DNA from: CAYORM01 sp964406375
GTDB taxonomy: Bacteria > Pseudomonadota > Alphaproteobacteria > DSM-16000 > Inquilinaceae
Assembly: GCA_964406375.1 (NCBI GenBank)
Contig: CAYORM010000002.1
Coordinates: 43,190-107,189, forward strand
Direction of reading: 5' to 3'
Length of the DNA stretch: 64,000 nucleotides
A program made the translations under genes and the position numbers. Positions within the stretch are counted from its first letter, which is position 1. Each line of letters opens with the position of its first letter. Positions 15,743-24,403 of the stretch are shown in pieces. The notes beneath the pieces were generated by a model, which saw only the letters and a program-made list of their open reading frames with translations, made no database searches and was not told the origin of the DNA.

Positions 15743-16615
15743 TCACCCGGCCGCGCGTCGCTGCTGCGATCCGGCGCCGACCCGCACCTCGAGGTCCTTG
15801 AGGAACGCGCGCAGCGCCGCCTCCGCATTCCGGCCGCGCGCGCTGACGACGGTGATGCCCCACTGCGCCAGCACCTCCGCCTGCACCGGGTCGGGGTGCG
15901 GCAGGAAGAGGTAGGCGGGCGGGCGGTGCCGCTGCCGCCCCGACCGCTCCCACATCTGCCAGAGCCGGTAGAGCAGCAGCCGGATATTGGTGTCCGACAT
16001 GCTGTAGCCGACGAACAGGATCGTCCGCCCCATCGCATCGGCCCGGAAGGCGATGTCCATCGGCGAGTCGAAGGCGAGCCGGTCGAAATACTGGGACTCG
16101 GTCACCACCAGCGAGTCCGGATCCTCGAAATCCCCGTGGAACTTGATGATCCGCGTCGCGGCACCGACGCCGCGTGCCATCTCCGCCGCATTGGCGATCC
16201 GGACGAAGGGCGCGCCGAACACCTCATGCGCGGCTTCGAGATTGCGGTCGTAATTCGTGGTGTAGATGATCGGAAAGCCGAGCCTGACGATCAGCCGGTG
16301 GATCGGTGACCGGCGCACCCGGTCGGCGCTGACCCGCCAGTGCTGCGCCAGCCAGTCGCGCAGCCGCGCCATGTCCCCGTGCCGCATCCGGCAGTATTCG
16401 GCGAGCGTCGGATAGGCGAGGCCACCAGGGTCGGACGAGGGATCCTCGATGCCGAGATCGGCGGCCATGTGCGCGACGAGCGCATGCCAGGACGGCAGCC
16501 CGACGGCCATCGACAATCCGGCCCCGGCGAACAGGATCGCCCGGCGTTCGCGGATCGCCGTCACCAGCGGCTCGAGATCGGCCGTCTCCGGCCGGGGCGT
16601 GATGGATCCACCCAT
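15743..16615 (-). CDS. Stand-alone SIR2-like domain protein
   Basis: A 290-residue protein consisting essentially of a SIR2-like (SIR2_2) Rossmann domain. The NAD-binding segment ILFAGAGLSMAVGLPSW lies near residue 29. The segment PIIYTTNYDRNLEAAHEVFG follows near residue 120, then IIKFHGDFEDPDSLVVTE with the conserved His-Gly, and VGYSMSDTNIRLLLYRL. SIR2-like domains of this type occur in antiphage NADases (for example ThsA and DSR proteins) but usually with extra domains. No partner is fused or adjacent here. An ATG at 16615 was preferred to an in-frame TTG at 16627; neither has a clear ribosome site. Defence function is possible but unproven. Confidence 0.85.
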   Translation of the reverse strand: MGGSITPRPETADLEPLVTAIRERRAILFAGAGLSMAVGLPSWHALVAHMAADLGIEDPSSDPGGLAYPTLAEYCRMRHGDMARLRDWLAQHWRVSADRVRRSPIHRLIVRLGFPIIYTTNYDRNLEAAHEVFGAPFVRIANAAEMARGVGAATRIIKFHGDFEDPDSLVVTESQYFDRLAFDSPMDIAFRADAMGRTILFVGYSMSDTNIRLLLYRLWQMWERSGRQRHRPPAYLFLPHPDPVQAEVLAQWGITVVSARGRNAEAALRAFLKDLEVRVGAGSQQRRAAG

Positions 16616-16748
16616 GGCGACGGTCAACCGGAGGTCAGCGGCGCGGTTCCGGCCGCGGCCCGGCCGACGGGAACAGCGGTCGGGGCTGCATCATTGTCCT
16701 GCCGGCCGACCCGCTGCCGGGCACGGTCTTAATGGGGAGAGTGCCCGG

Positions 16749-17285
16749 TTGCACCCTTCAGTGATCGAAGACCGGAACTGCGAGGCCGACCGGCTCCTCG
16801 ACCGGAACATCGCCGCCCTGGCGCGCCGGCGGCGCGAGGAACAGGCGGCGGCCGGGCCGGACCAGCGGATCGCCCGCGCGATCACGCGATTCACGGGCAG
16901 CATGCGCAGCGTCTATCTGCACCTCCTGCTGTTCGGCGGCTGGATTGTCATCAATGCCGGCCTCATAGCCGGGATCGAACCCTTCGATCCCACACTCGTC
17001 GTCCTGGCCATGATTGCGTCGGTCGAGGCGATCTTCCTGTCGACGTTTGTCCTGATCAGCCAGAACCGGCTGGCCGCGGCGGCCGATCGCCGCGCCGATC
17101 TCGACCTCCAGATCAGTCTGCTGGCCGAGCATGAGGTGGCGCATCTCGCCCGCATGGTGACGGCGATCGCCGAGCGGCTGGGTGTCGAGGCGCCCGCCGG
17201 CGACGATCCAGGCGCGCCGGCCCGCCCTATCCGGCCGGAAGCGGTGCTCGACGAGATCGAGGCGGCGACCCCGCCCGAGGCATGA
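16749..17285 (+). CDS. DUF1003 family membrane protein
   Basis: An inner-membrane protein of about 178 residues with two transmembrane helices. The DUF1003 signature is FDPTLVVLAMIASVEAIF followed by FVLISQNRLAAAADRR, after a first helix (YLHLLLFGGWIVINAG). The polar C-terminal part is probably cytoplasmic. No ATG is available; a TTG at 16749 has GGGGAG nine bases upstream and gives the usual family length, while a GTG at 16761 is an alternative. Its stop overlaps the next start (ATGA), linking it to the lipid kinase. The molecular role of DUF1003 is not established. Confidence 0.83.
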   Translation: MHPSVIEDRNCEADRLLDRNIAALARRRREEQAAAGPDQRIARAITRFTGSMRSVYLHLLLFGGWIVINAGLIAGIEPFDPTLVVLAMIASVEAIFLSTFVLISQNRLAAAADRRADLDLQISLLAEHEVAHLARMVTAIAERLGVEAPAGDDPGAPARPIRPEAVLDEIEAATPPEA

Positions 17286-18337
17286 GCGACGGCGGAACGC
17301 GGCGCGGTGCCGCTCCGTTGTCTCGCCGAGAGTGCCGACGAGAGGACCGAATGGCCGCAGCCCCATCCTCGCCGCCCCTTGCCGACGCGGCGGCGGAGGA
17401 TCCGCCCTACCCCATCGGCGCACCGATGGCACCCCAACGCATCGTGCTCGTCCACAACCCCAAGGCCGGTGATGGCGACCACTCGGCGGAAGCGGTGCGC
17501 CGGCTGGTCGCGCGCGGCGGCGAGATCATCGCCTACCACCCGTCCAAGGCCGACGGCCTGCATGCGGCCATGGCGCAGCCCGCCGATCTCATCGTCGTCG
17601 CCGGGGGCGACGGCACCGTGCGCAAGGTGATGATGGCCCTGGCCGACCCGTCGCCGCCGCTCGCCATCCTGCCGCTGGGCAGCGCCAACAACATCGCCCG
17701 CAGCCTCGGTGTCCTCGGCCCGCCCGAGGCGGTGGTGGCGGCATGGCGAAGGTCGGCAGTCGTGGCATTCGACCTCGGCTCCGCGGCGGTCGAGGGGACG
17801 TGCCGGCGCTTTTGCGAAGGCTTCGGCGTCGGCGCCTTCGCACAGCTCCTTCTGGAAGAGGAGACCGACCCGCCACCACCCGGCCCGCGCGAGGCGACCC
17901 TGCAGCGCGCCCTCCTGACGCTGCGGCGGGTCATTGCCGAAGCACCGCCCGTCGCGGTGTCGATCCTGGCCGGCGGCAGCGGCGAAGGCACGGCCTTCGA
18001 GGGAGAAGCGATCCTAGCGGAGATCCTCACCACACGCTTTTTCGGCCCGGGGCTGCCCATGGCCCCCGACGCGCGCAGCAATGACCGGCTGCTCGATCTC
18101 GTCGTCATCCCCGTCCAGGAGCGCCGGCCGATGCTCGACTGGCTCGACGCGGGCGGCCGGGACGCGCTGCCGTCTGCGGTGCGGGCGAGGGCCGCCGCCT
18201 TCCGCTTCGGCTGGGCGGGCTCGGCCGCGCGGCTCGACGATATGCTGTGGGACGGGGAGAACGGCAAGCGGCCACGTCAGGCGGAGATCGCCATCGGCCG
18301 CAGCGTCCCGGTGCTGGTGCCGGCGGATACGGGCTGA
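17282..18337 (+). CDS. Diacylglycerol kinase-family lipid kinase (YegS-like)
   Basis: Soluble lipid or diacylglycerol kinase of the DAGK catalytic family, 351 residues. The nucleotide-binding core starts at about residue 50 (RIVLVHNPKAGDGDH). The GGDGT motif (VVAGGDGTVRKVM) is near residue 108 and ILPLGSANNIARSLG follows near residue 128, matching the family's P-loop-like and G-T-N-N segments. The first 48 residues are low in homology, so MAPQRI at 17426 is a possible internal start. It overlaps the DUF1003 gene by four bases, suggesting a shared envelope or lipid function. Confidence 0.9.
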   Translation: MSDGGTRRGAAPLSRRECRREDRMAAAPSSPPLADAAAEDPPYPIGAPMAPQRIVLVHNPKAGDGDHSAEAVRRLVARGGEIIAYHPSKADGLHAAMAQPADLIVVAGGDGTVRKVMMALADPSPPLAILPLGSANNIARSLGVLGPPEAVVAAWRRSAVVAFDLGSAAVEGTCRRFCEGFGVGAFAQLLLEEETDPPPPGPREATLQRALLTLRRVIAEAPPVAVSILAGGSGEGTAFEGEAILAEILTTRFFGPGLPMAPDARSNDRLLDLVVIPVQERRPMLDWLDAGGRDALPSAVRARAAAFRFGWAGSAARLDDMLWDGENGKRPRQAEIAIGRSVPVLVPADTG

Positions 18338-18371
18338 TCCTGGCGCAGCGGTACGCGCGCTGCCGCTTCGA

Positions 18372-19139
18372 TCATCCGCCCCGCCCGCGCACCGGATAGG
18401 CCGCGCCGGCACCCGCCGGCGCCATGGCGCGGCGGCAGAGATAGACCTCCTCTTCGGGATGATCGGTGATCTCGAACCCCGCGCTGCGCAGCATGGCCTC
18501 GACGCAGGCCTGGTTCGGCACCCACCAATTGGTCGGATCGTCGGCATAACGCCGCTCGATGAAATGCAGCTTCGGGAAACCGGGCCGTTCGAACGGCTCG
18601 GTCTCCCGGAAGGCGAAATTCTCGGGCACCGCTTCAATTGCACGGCTGCCGCGCTGGAGCGACTGGAAGACCAGCAGATCCCCCGCGACGTGCTCGTGGA
18701 TCAGGTCGAGCGCCAGCAGCGGATGGCGCAGGTGGTAGAGCACCCCCATGAAGAGCACAATGTCGAACCGCTCGCCCAGCGCCGCGACGTCGTAGACCGA
18801 AAGCTCTCGGAAGGTGACATCGACCCCTGCGATCTCGGCCGCGAAGCGCGCCTGGGCGAGGTAATCGGGATCGAAATCGATGCCCAGCACCCGGGCGGCC
18901 CCGCGGCGCTTCATCTCGATCGAGAAAAAGCCGCCATTGCAGCCGATATCGAGGACGGTGCGGCCGGTCAGATCCGCCGGCAGCGCATGGGCGAAGCGCC
19001 GCCATTTCACGGTCGGATAATCGCCGAGGAAATGGTCCGGCGCGGTATGGACGCCGCCGAGTTCGATGTTGTGGAACCACGGGCCGAGCGCCCGGATTCG
19101 GCGCGCGATCTCGTCACGCGGCAGGTCGAGCGCAGTCAT
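18372..19139 (-). CDS. CmoB-like class I SAM methyltransferase (TIGR04290 type)
   Basis: SAM-dependent methyltransferase of about 255 residues. The SAM-binding motif is VLDIGCNGGFFSIEMKRRGA near residue 66. The upstream segment GPWFHNIELGGVHTAPDHF and the later FDIVLFMGVLYHLRHPLLAL match a CmoB-related family that I recall as TIGR04290. The substrate is unknown, and the carboxymethyl-transfer role of CmoB should not be assumed. I chose the ATG at 19139 (GGAG upstream); a GTG at 19211 would add 24 residues without a ribosome site. It is convergent with the lipid kinase. Confidence 0.86.
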   Translation of the reverse strand: MTALDLPRDEIARRIRALGPWFHNIELGGVHTAPDHFLGDYPTVKWRRFAHALPADLTGRTVLDIGCNGGFFSIEMKRRGAARVLGIDFDPDYLAQARFAAEIAGVDVTFRELSVYDVAALGERFDIVLFMGVLYHLRHPLLALDLIHEHVAGDLLVFQSLQRGSRAIEAVPENFAFRETEPFERPGFPKLHFIERRYADDPTNWWVPNQACVEAMLRSAGFEITDHPEEEVYLCRRAMAPAGAGAAYPVRGRGG

Positions 19140-19327
19140 CCACCGCTGCTCCGGGCCCGAACCCCCGACAGCCGGTCTGAAGGCATAGCCCTTCTCCCCA
19201 GAAGTCGTCACGGCGATGCGACGCGGCCGGTGCCGCCATGCACCGCGCCATCAAGCCGGCAGCAGGGCGTCGGTTCCGGAGATTGCGCAGCAGCAAAGGA
19301 AGGCGCGACGGGCCGCAGCCCCTCGCC

Positions 19328-20032
19328 TCAGCCGTTGGCGGAGACGGAGGCAGAGGGCTGGGTACCGGCGGCCTTCATCATGATCCGCGCCTCGAGGCTG
19401 ACGCGCGATCCCGCGATGTGGCGACGCATCAGCAACTCGGCGAGCTCGGCGTCGCGATCGGCGATGGCATCGACGATCCGGCGATGCTCGACCAGTGAAC
19501 GATAGGCCCGCTCGTTCACATCGCTGTGTTGCATCCGGTAAAAGCGCAGCAGCGGGTACTGCTCCTCGCAGATCAGCTTGAAGAGCATCTTGTTGCGTGT
19601 GGCCCGCACGATGAAGAAGTGGAAGTCGGAATTGAGTGCCTCACGCCAGTAATGTTCGGCATTGGGCCCTTCCAGGATGGCGGTGTGCTGGTCGAGCATG
19701 CGGCGGAGCTCATCGATCTCAGCATCGGTTATGGTTCGGACCACCTCGCGCGCGGCGACACCTTCAACCGCCTCGCGCAGCACGAAGAGCTCGATCAGAT
19801 CCTGCAGCGACGGGGTGGCGACCCGTGCCCCCTGGTTCGGGCGGTGGGTGACGAGCTGGCGTTCCTCGAGCCGCCGGATCGCCTCACGCAGCGGCCCGCG
19901 GCTGATGTTGAGCATGCGTGCGATCTTCGGCTCGCTTAGCTTCTCGCCCGGCGCGAAATCCCCGCGGATGATCGCCTCCGCAAGCCAGGAGAACACGCTC
20001 CTGGAGATACTGTCGTCGTTCTGCCCGTCCAT
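19328..20032 (-). CDS. GntR family (FCD-type) transcriptional regulator
   Basis: FadR/VanR-type GntR repressor, 234 residues. The winged HTH at residues 10-75 reads SWLAEAIIRGDFAPGEKLSE then MLNISRGPLREAIRRLEER. The all-helical FCD effector domain follows, with a probable metal-binding Asp/His pattern (NSDFHFFIVRAT, later VEHRRIVDAIADRD). These regulators respond to carboxylates. It is divergent from the ABC/aconitase operon, and two near-identical palindromes (20078-20120) lie just upstream of its start, so it most likely controls both directions. The ATG at 20032 was chosen; a GTG 69 bases further upstream overlaps an operator. Confidence 0.93.
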   Translation of the reverse strand: MDGQNDDSISRSVFSWLAEAIIRGDFAPGEKLSEPKIARMLNISRGPLREAIRRLEERQLVTHRPNQGARVATPSLQDLIELFVLREAVEGVAAREVVRTITDAEIDELRRMLDQHTAILEGPNAEHYWREALNSDFHFFIVRATRNKMLFKLICEEQYPLLRFYRMQHSDVNERAYRSLVEHRRIVDAIADRDAELAELLMRRHIAGSRVSLEARIMMKAAGTQPSASVSANG

Positions 20033-20392
20033 CGGCACCGTCCGCTCCTCCGGGCTGATCCTGCCGCAGCAGCACGATTCTGTCGACAGAAGCCGACTCA
20101 CCGCGATTTTGTCGACAGAATCGGGACGTGATTACGGCCGCGCCCGATCCGCCTCAGCCCGCATCCTCACTTACCGCCGATCCATAAATAGCCGCTTTTC
20201 CATAGGAAATCGACTGCGGAGCGCGCTTTCTAGCAGCAGAGGCATGCGCACGTAATCTTTGCAGGACGCAGGGCTGACGGGCGCGCTCGGCAGCAAGCGC
20301 CAAAAGTGTTGACATAATCGGCGGCTTCCGAAAGGTTGGCCTGGGATGAAGGGCCGTTGCGTGGCAGCCTCGGCCGAGTTTGGGAGGACCCC
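20033..20392. other. Divergent control region of the GntR-carboxylate module
   Basis: This 360-bp gap between the GntR gene and the divergent binding-protein gene holds the two GntR-type palindromes. It also has a relatively AT-rich tract around 20175-20215 and a perfect -35-like TTGACA at 20309-20314 on the plus strand. Seventeen bases after that hexamer I see only AAGGTT, a poor -10, so the plus-strand start site is not settled. No coding region is supported here. Confidence 0.5.
20078..20120. promoter_or_regulatory. Tandem GntR-type operators
   Basis: Two copies of a 14-bp palindrome lie 29 bp apart centre to centre. Copy 1 (20078-20091) is TTCTGTCGACAGAA, perfect. Copy 2 (20107-20120) is TTTTGTCGACAGAA, one base different. 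Both flank the 5' end of the divergent GntR gene. The core TGTCGACA is typical in style of FCD-GntR operators. Binding by the adjacent regulator is inferred from position. Confidence 0.75.
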
Positions 20393-21496
20393 ATGAGGAT
20401 TGTGATGGCATCCGTGGCGCTCTGCGCCATGGTCACGGCGGCGTACGCGCAGGACGTGACGCTGCCGGACTACTACCCGGCCGATTACATGGACATGGTC
20501 GAGGCCTCGAAGAACGAGAGCGGCCATCTCGTCATCTATTCGAACCTCGCCGAGTTCAACTGGGCGCCGGCGATCGCGGGCTTTGAGGAACAGTATCCCT
20601 GGATCTCGGTGGAGACGCTGGATCTCTCCTCCACCGAGGTGCACACCCGCTGGATCGCCGAGGCGAGCAGCTCGGCCACGACCGGCGACGTGCTCGTCTC
20701 GAGCGCGCATGACCGCTGGGCTTTGCACGGCCTCGACCAGGATCTCGAGCCCTATGAGAGCCCGGAACTGCCCTACCTGCCGGAATTCGCCCGCCAAACC
20801 CCCGGCATCTTCGTGCTGGCCGCCGATCCGATGGTGATCGCCTACAACACGGCGCTGCTGTCGGAAGAGGAGCAGCCGACCGGCTTCGCCTCGATGATCG
20901 AGCTCTACAAATCCGATCCCGGCCGGTTCGGCGGCGCGCTCGGCACCCTCGACCCGGCGCGATCGGCGCTCGGCCTGTCCATCTGGTACTCGCTCCTCGG
21001 CCATTGGGGCGAGACGGCCTGGGCCGATATCGAAACCATCGGACCGGACATCCGCGGCGAGACCTCGGGTGGTGCCATCAATGAGAAGGTGGCGACCGGC
21101 GAGTACGCGCTCGCCCTCTACGTCACCGGCACGACGATCTTCCCGCTGATGGAGCAGCCGGGCGGCGACGTGCTCGGCTACACCTTCCCCGACGACGGCA
21201 CGCCGATCTCGCTGCGCGGCATGGGAATCCCGCCGAACGGTGCCAACCAGAACTCGGCCCGGCTGTTCGTCGACTTCATGCTGTCGCAGCGCGGCCAGAC
21301 GCTGCTCGGCCAGGGCGGCCTCACCGTCTATCGCGATGATGTCGACGAGGCGGATGTGCCCTTCTTCACCTATCAGGAGATCGCCGAGCTCGCGGGCGGC
21401 GAGGAGAATCTGGTGATTGCCGGCTTCAACCAGGGCCTGCTGACTGAGGCCGAGGCCTTCATCAGCCGTTGGACGGAGACGGTGAAGCCCCGGTGA
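20393..21496 (+). CDS. Fe3+-type ABC transporter substrate-binding protein (organic solute likely)
   Basis: Periplasmic binding protein of the class that includes Fe3+, thiamine, putrescine and 2-aminoethylphosphonate receptors, 367 residues. A signal peptide spans residues 1-19 (MRIVMASVALCAMVTAAYAQ). The mature protein reads LVIYSNLAEFNWAPAIAGFE, then GDVLVSSAHDRWALH, and later MGIPPNGANQNSARLFVDFM. The paired tyrosines that bind ferric iron in FbpA are not obvious. With the downstream aconitase/lyase genes, an organic di- or tricarboxylate ligand is more likely than iron. The ATG has a GGGAGGA site. First gene of the plus-strand operon. Confidence 0.9.
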   Translation: MRIVMASVALCAMVTAAYAQDVTLPDYYPADYMDMVEASKNESGHLVIYSNLAEFNWAPAIAGFEEQYPWISVETLDLSSTEVHTRWIAEASSSATTGDVLVSSAHDRWALHGLDQDLEPYESPELPYLPEFARQTPGIFVLAADPMVIAYNTALLSEEEQPTGFASMIELYKSDPGRFGGALGTLDPARSALGLSIWYSLLGHWGETAWADIETIGPDIRGETSGGAINEKVATGEYALALYVTGTTIFPLMEQPGGDVLGYTFPDDGTPISLRGMGIPPNGANQNSARLFVDFMLSQRGQTLLGQGGLTVYRDDVDEADVPFFTYQEIAELAGGEENLVIAGFNQGLLTEAEAFISRWTETVKPR

Positions 21497-21505
21497 CCGA
21501 CAGCC

Positions 21506-21527
21506 GGGGGGCGGCCCGCCGCCCCCC
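21506..21527 (+). terminator. GC-only stem-loop after the binding-protein gene
   Basis: Ten-base arms GGGGGGCGGC and GCCGCCCCCC lie nine bases after the binding-protein stop and 50 bases before the permease start. The theoretical hairpin is extremely stable, with no U-tract. It resembles the stem-loops after two other binding-protein genes in this window and probably attenuates or stabilises rather than ends transcription. Confidence 0.55.
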
Positions 21528-21576
21528 CACCCACTTCGCCCCGACGAGTACCCCCCGCGACCGCCCATAACCCCTG

Positions 21577-23304
21577 ATGACCGAAATGGCAGCGCCACGA
21601 CCCGCCGCCGCGCGGCGCGCCGGCTTCGACCGCAGCAACGCGATCCACTGGCTCGTCGCCGTGGCAACGCTGGTGATGGTCACGCTGCCGTTGCTGCCGA
21701 TCCTCGTGCAGTCCGTACGCTCGGTGCCGCTCTATGCCGGGGGCGGCAGTTTCACGCTCGACAATTTCACCACGCTGTTCACCGGCGACCGCATCGGCGC
21801 CATCGCGCTCAACACGATCGGCTTTGCGCTCATCGCGACGGTCGTGGCCCAGCTCTTCGGCGCCGGCATGGCGCTGATCGTCGGCCGGACCAACCTGCCG
21901 GGCCGGCGCTGGATCGGCGAGCTGATGATCTGGCCGATCTTCGTCAGCCATCTCGTGATCGCCTTCGGCTGGTTCACGATGTACGGCCCCTCGGGCTATC
22001 TGACGCTTGCCATCCGCACCTTCACCGGCAGCGTGCCGTGGGATCTCTACACGATACCGGGAATGGGCATCGTCGCGGGGCTGAGCCAGGCGCCGCTCGC
22101 CTATCTCATGTGCCTTGCGACCGTCCGCAATGCCGATGCGCAGCTCGAGGACGCCGCGCGCAGCGCCGGCGCCGGGCCGGTCCGCGCCCTCTTCGCAGTG
22201 ACGGTGCCGATGATGCGGCCGGCGATCATCGCCTCGGCCATCCTCAACTTCGTCATCGCCATCGAGATGCTGTCGATCCCGCTGCTGTTCGGCACGCCGC
22301 GCGGTCTCGATACGATCACGAGCTTCCTCTACAATAGCGCGATCAATGTCTCGACCCGCCCGGATTACGGCGTGGTCGGCGCGGCGGCCCTGGTGCTGCT
22401 CGTGATCGTCGGCCTCCTGGTCTGGCTTCAGGGACGGCTGACCGGCAAGAACGAGCGCTTCGTCTCGATCCGCGGCAAGGCCGTGCGCCCGGCGACGCTC
22501 GATCTCGGGCGCTGGCGCTGGCCGGTCTTCGCGCTCGTCTTCGCCTATGTCTTCTTCACCATCATCCTCGTCTTCGCCGCGATCTTCCTGCGCGCCGGCG
22601 TGACCATCCTATCGCCGCTCGTGCCACTCGAGCGGGTGCTCACCACCGCCAATATCGAGCTCGTCTTCAGCCAGGAGAGCTATCTCCGCTCGATCTGGAA
22701 CTCGCTGTTCATCGCGGTGGTCGGCGGCGCGATCGGCACGGCCGTCGTCGCGGTGGTCGCGCTGGTCGCCGTGCGATCCGAATTCCGCTGGCGCCGCTCG
22801 CTCGAATATCTCGCGCTGTTTCCGCGCGCGATGCCGGGGATCATCGCGGGCATCGGCTTCTTCTATGCGGTGATCTGGATCCCGGGCATGGACGTGGTGC
22901 GCGGCACCGTCTGGCTCCTGATCATCGCCTTCATCATGCGCTACATCCCGGTCGGCTACGCGACCATCGCACCGGCGCTGTCGCAGATCGGACAGGAGCT
23001 CGACCGCGGCGCGCGGATCTGCGGGGCCGACTGGTGGACGACCTGCACGCGCATCGTGCTGCCGCTGCTGAAGCCGGCGCTGTTCAGCACGTTCGCCCTC
23101 CTCTTCATCCACTTCTTCAAGGAGTACGTCGCCGCCGTCTTCCTGATCCAGCCCGGGTCGGAAGTCATCGGCTCGACCATGCTGCAGCTCTGGGCCCAGG
23201 GGAACAGCGGGCCGGTGTCGGCACTCGCCGCGGTGCAGATCCTCATCACGATCGCCTTCGTGTTCCTGGCTCGGAAGATCATCGGAGCGAAACTCTATGG
23301 CTGA
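21577..23304 (+). CDS. Fe3+-type ABC transporter permease (fused double domain)
   Basis: Membrane permease of 575 residues with two BPD_transp_1 domains in one chain, as in FbpB. About 12 hydrophobic segments are visible. The EAA-type loops that contact the ATPase are QLEDAARSAGAGPVRALFAV near residue 190 and QELDRGARICGADWWTTCTR near residue 475. The start ATG at 21577 has no strong ribosome site; a second ATG lies three codons later. The gene's 3' end overlaps the ATPase start by eight bases, consistent with coupling. Confidence 0.92.
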   Translation: MTEMAAPRPAAARRAGFDRSNAIHWLVAVATLVMVTLPLLPILVQSVRSVPLYAGGGSFTLDNFTTLFTGDRIGAIALNTIGFALIATVVAQLFGAGMALIVGRTNLPGRRWIGELMIWPIFVSHLVIAFGWFTMYGPSGYLTLAIRTFTGSVPWDLYTIPGMGIVAGLSQAPLAYLMCLATVRNADAQLEDAARSAGAGPVRALFAVTVPMMRPAIIASAILNFVIAIEMLSIPLLFGTPRGLDTITSFLYNSAINVSTRPDYGVVGAAALVLLVIVGLLVWLQGRLTGKNERFVSIRGKAVRPATLDLGRWRWPVFALVFAYVFFTIILVFAAIFLRAGVTILSPLVPLERVLTTANIELVFSQESYLRSIWNSLFIAVVGGAIGTAVVAVVALVAVRSEFRWRRSLEYLALFPRAMPGIIAGIGFFYAVIWIPGMDVVRGTVWLLIIAFIMRYIPVGYATIAPALSQIGQELDRGARICGADWWTTCTRIVLPLLKPALFSTFALLFIHFFKEYVAAVFLIQPGSEVIGSTMLQLWAQGNSGPVSALAAVQILITIAFVFLARKIIGAKLYG

Positions 23305-24403
23305 CGTCGTCGTCGACCATCTCGTCAAAAAATACGCGGCAGTGACCGCCATCGACGACGTGTCGCTCACCGTCGGGAATGGTGAGTTCCTCACCCTGCT
23401 CGGCCCCTCGGGTTGCGGCAAGTCGACGACGCTCTTCGCAGTGGCGGGGCTCGACCGGCCGACCGGCGGGCGCATCGCGGTCGGCGGTGAGGACGTCTTC
23501 GACGGCGGGAGCGGCGTTTTCGTGCCGCCCGAGAAGCGCGACATCGGGCTGGTTTTCCAGAGCTACGCCCTGTGGCCGCACATGACCGTCGCGGACAACC
23601 TCGCCTTCCCTTTGAAGCTGCGCAAGATCGGGCGGGCGGAGCGTGACCAGCGCATTCGCGAGGCGCTGTCACTGGTCGAGATGGCCGATTATGCCGGCCG
23701 CTACCCCTTCGAACTGTCGGGCGGCCAGCAGCAGCGCGTGGCGCTGGCGCGGGCGCTCGTCTACAGGCCGCGGGTGCTGCTGCTCGACGAGCCGCTCTCC
23801 AATCTCGACGCCAAGCTGCGCGAGCGGGCGCGGGTCTGGCTGCGCGAGCTGCAGCAGCGGCTGTCGGTCACGACGATCTATGTGACGCACGACCAGGCCG
23901 AGGCGCTCGCGATCTCCGACCGGATCGCGGTGATGAACAGAGGCCGGATCAGCCAGCTCGGCCGACCCTCCGACATCTATGAGAAACCGGTCGACGCCTT
24001 CGTGGCCGACTTCATCGGTTCCTCCAACTTCCTGCGCGGCGAGATCGTCGGCAGCGGAGAGGGGTATGTCCGGGTGCGCCTCAGGGAAGGCAGCGTGATC
24101 CGGGTGGCGGGCAGCGTCGCGGGTTCCTGCCGGCAGGTCGTGCTGGCCGTCAGGCCCGAGCGGCTGTCGCTCGCGGCGGCCGGGGGCGAGAATACGCTCA
24201 AGGTGGACATCACCGAGGGGTCCTATCTCGGCTCGGTCTACCATTACCAGCTCTCCGCCGGCGGGGAACGGTTCCGCATGGAGACGCGCCAGCGCATCGC
24301 AGGCGGTCAGGGCTTCGTCGAAATCCCGCCCGATGCGGTGATGATCTACACCGCCGACAGCTATGACGCGTTCGTGTCGCGCCAGGATCTGCGTGCGTCA
24401 TGA
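23297..24403 (+). CDS. ABC transporter ATP-binding protein (FbpC/PotA type)
   Basis: ATPase subunit, 368 residues. Walker A is GPSGCGKST (residues 35-43). The signature is LSGGQQQRVALARAL, Walker B is VLLLDEPLSNLDAKLR, and the switch His is in VTHDQAEALAISDR. A C-terminal TOBE regulatory domain covers roughly residues 240-365. It energises the adjacent double-domain permease. Its stop overlaps the dehydrogenase start (ATGA), so transport and catabolic genes are coupled in one transcript. Confidence 0.95.
   Translation: MADVVVDHLVKKYAAVTAIDDVSLTVGNGEFLTLLGPSGCGKSTTLFAVAGLDRPTGGRIAVGGEDVFDGGSGVFVPPEKRDIGLVFQSYALWPHMTVADNLAFPLKLRKIGRAERDQRIREALSLVEMADYAGRYPFELSGGQQQRVALARALVYRPRVLLLDEPLSNLDAKLRERARVWLRELQQRLSVTTIYVTHDQAEALAISDRIAVMNRGRISQLGRPSDIYEKPVDAFVADFIGSSNFLRGEIVGSGEGYVRVRLREGSVIRVAGSVAGSCRQVVLAVRPERLSLAAAGGENTLKVDITEGSYLGSVYHYQLSAGGERFRMETRQRIAGGQGFVEIPPDAVMIYTADSYDAFVSRQDLRAS

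Noticed and set aside
18345..18363. Hairpin GCAGCG/CGCTGC between the lipid kinase and methyltransferase genes as a terminator
   Set aside because: The stem is only six pairs and has no U-tract. At this GC content such repeats are expected by chance.
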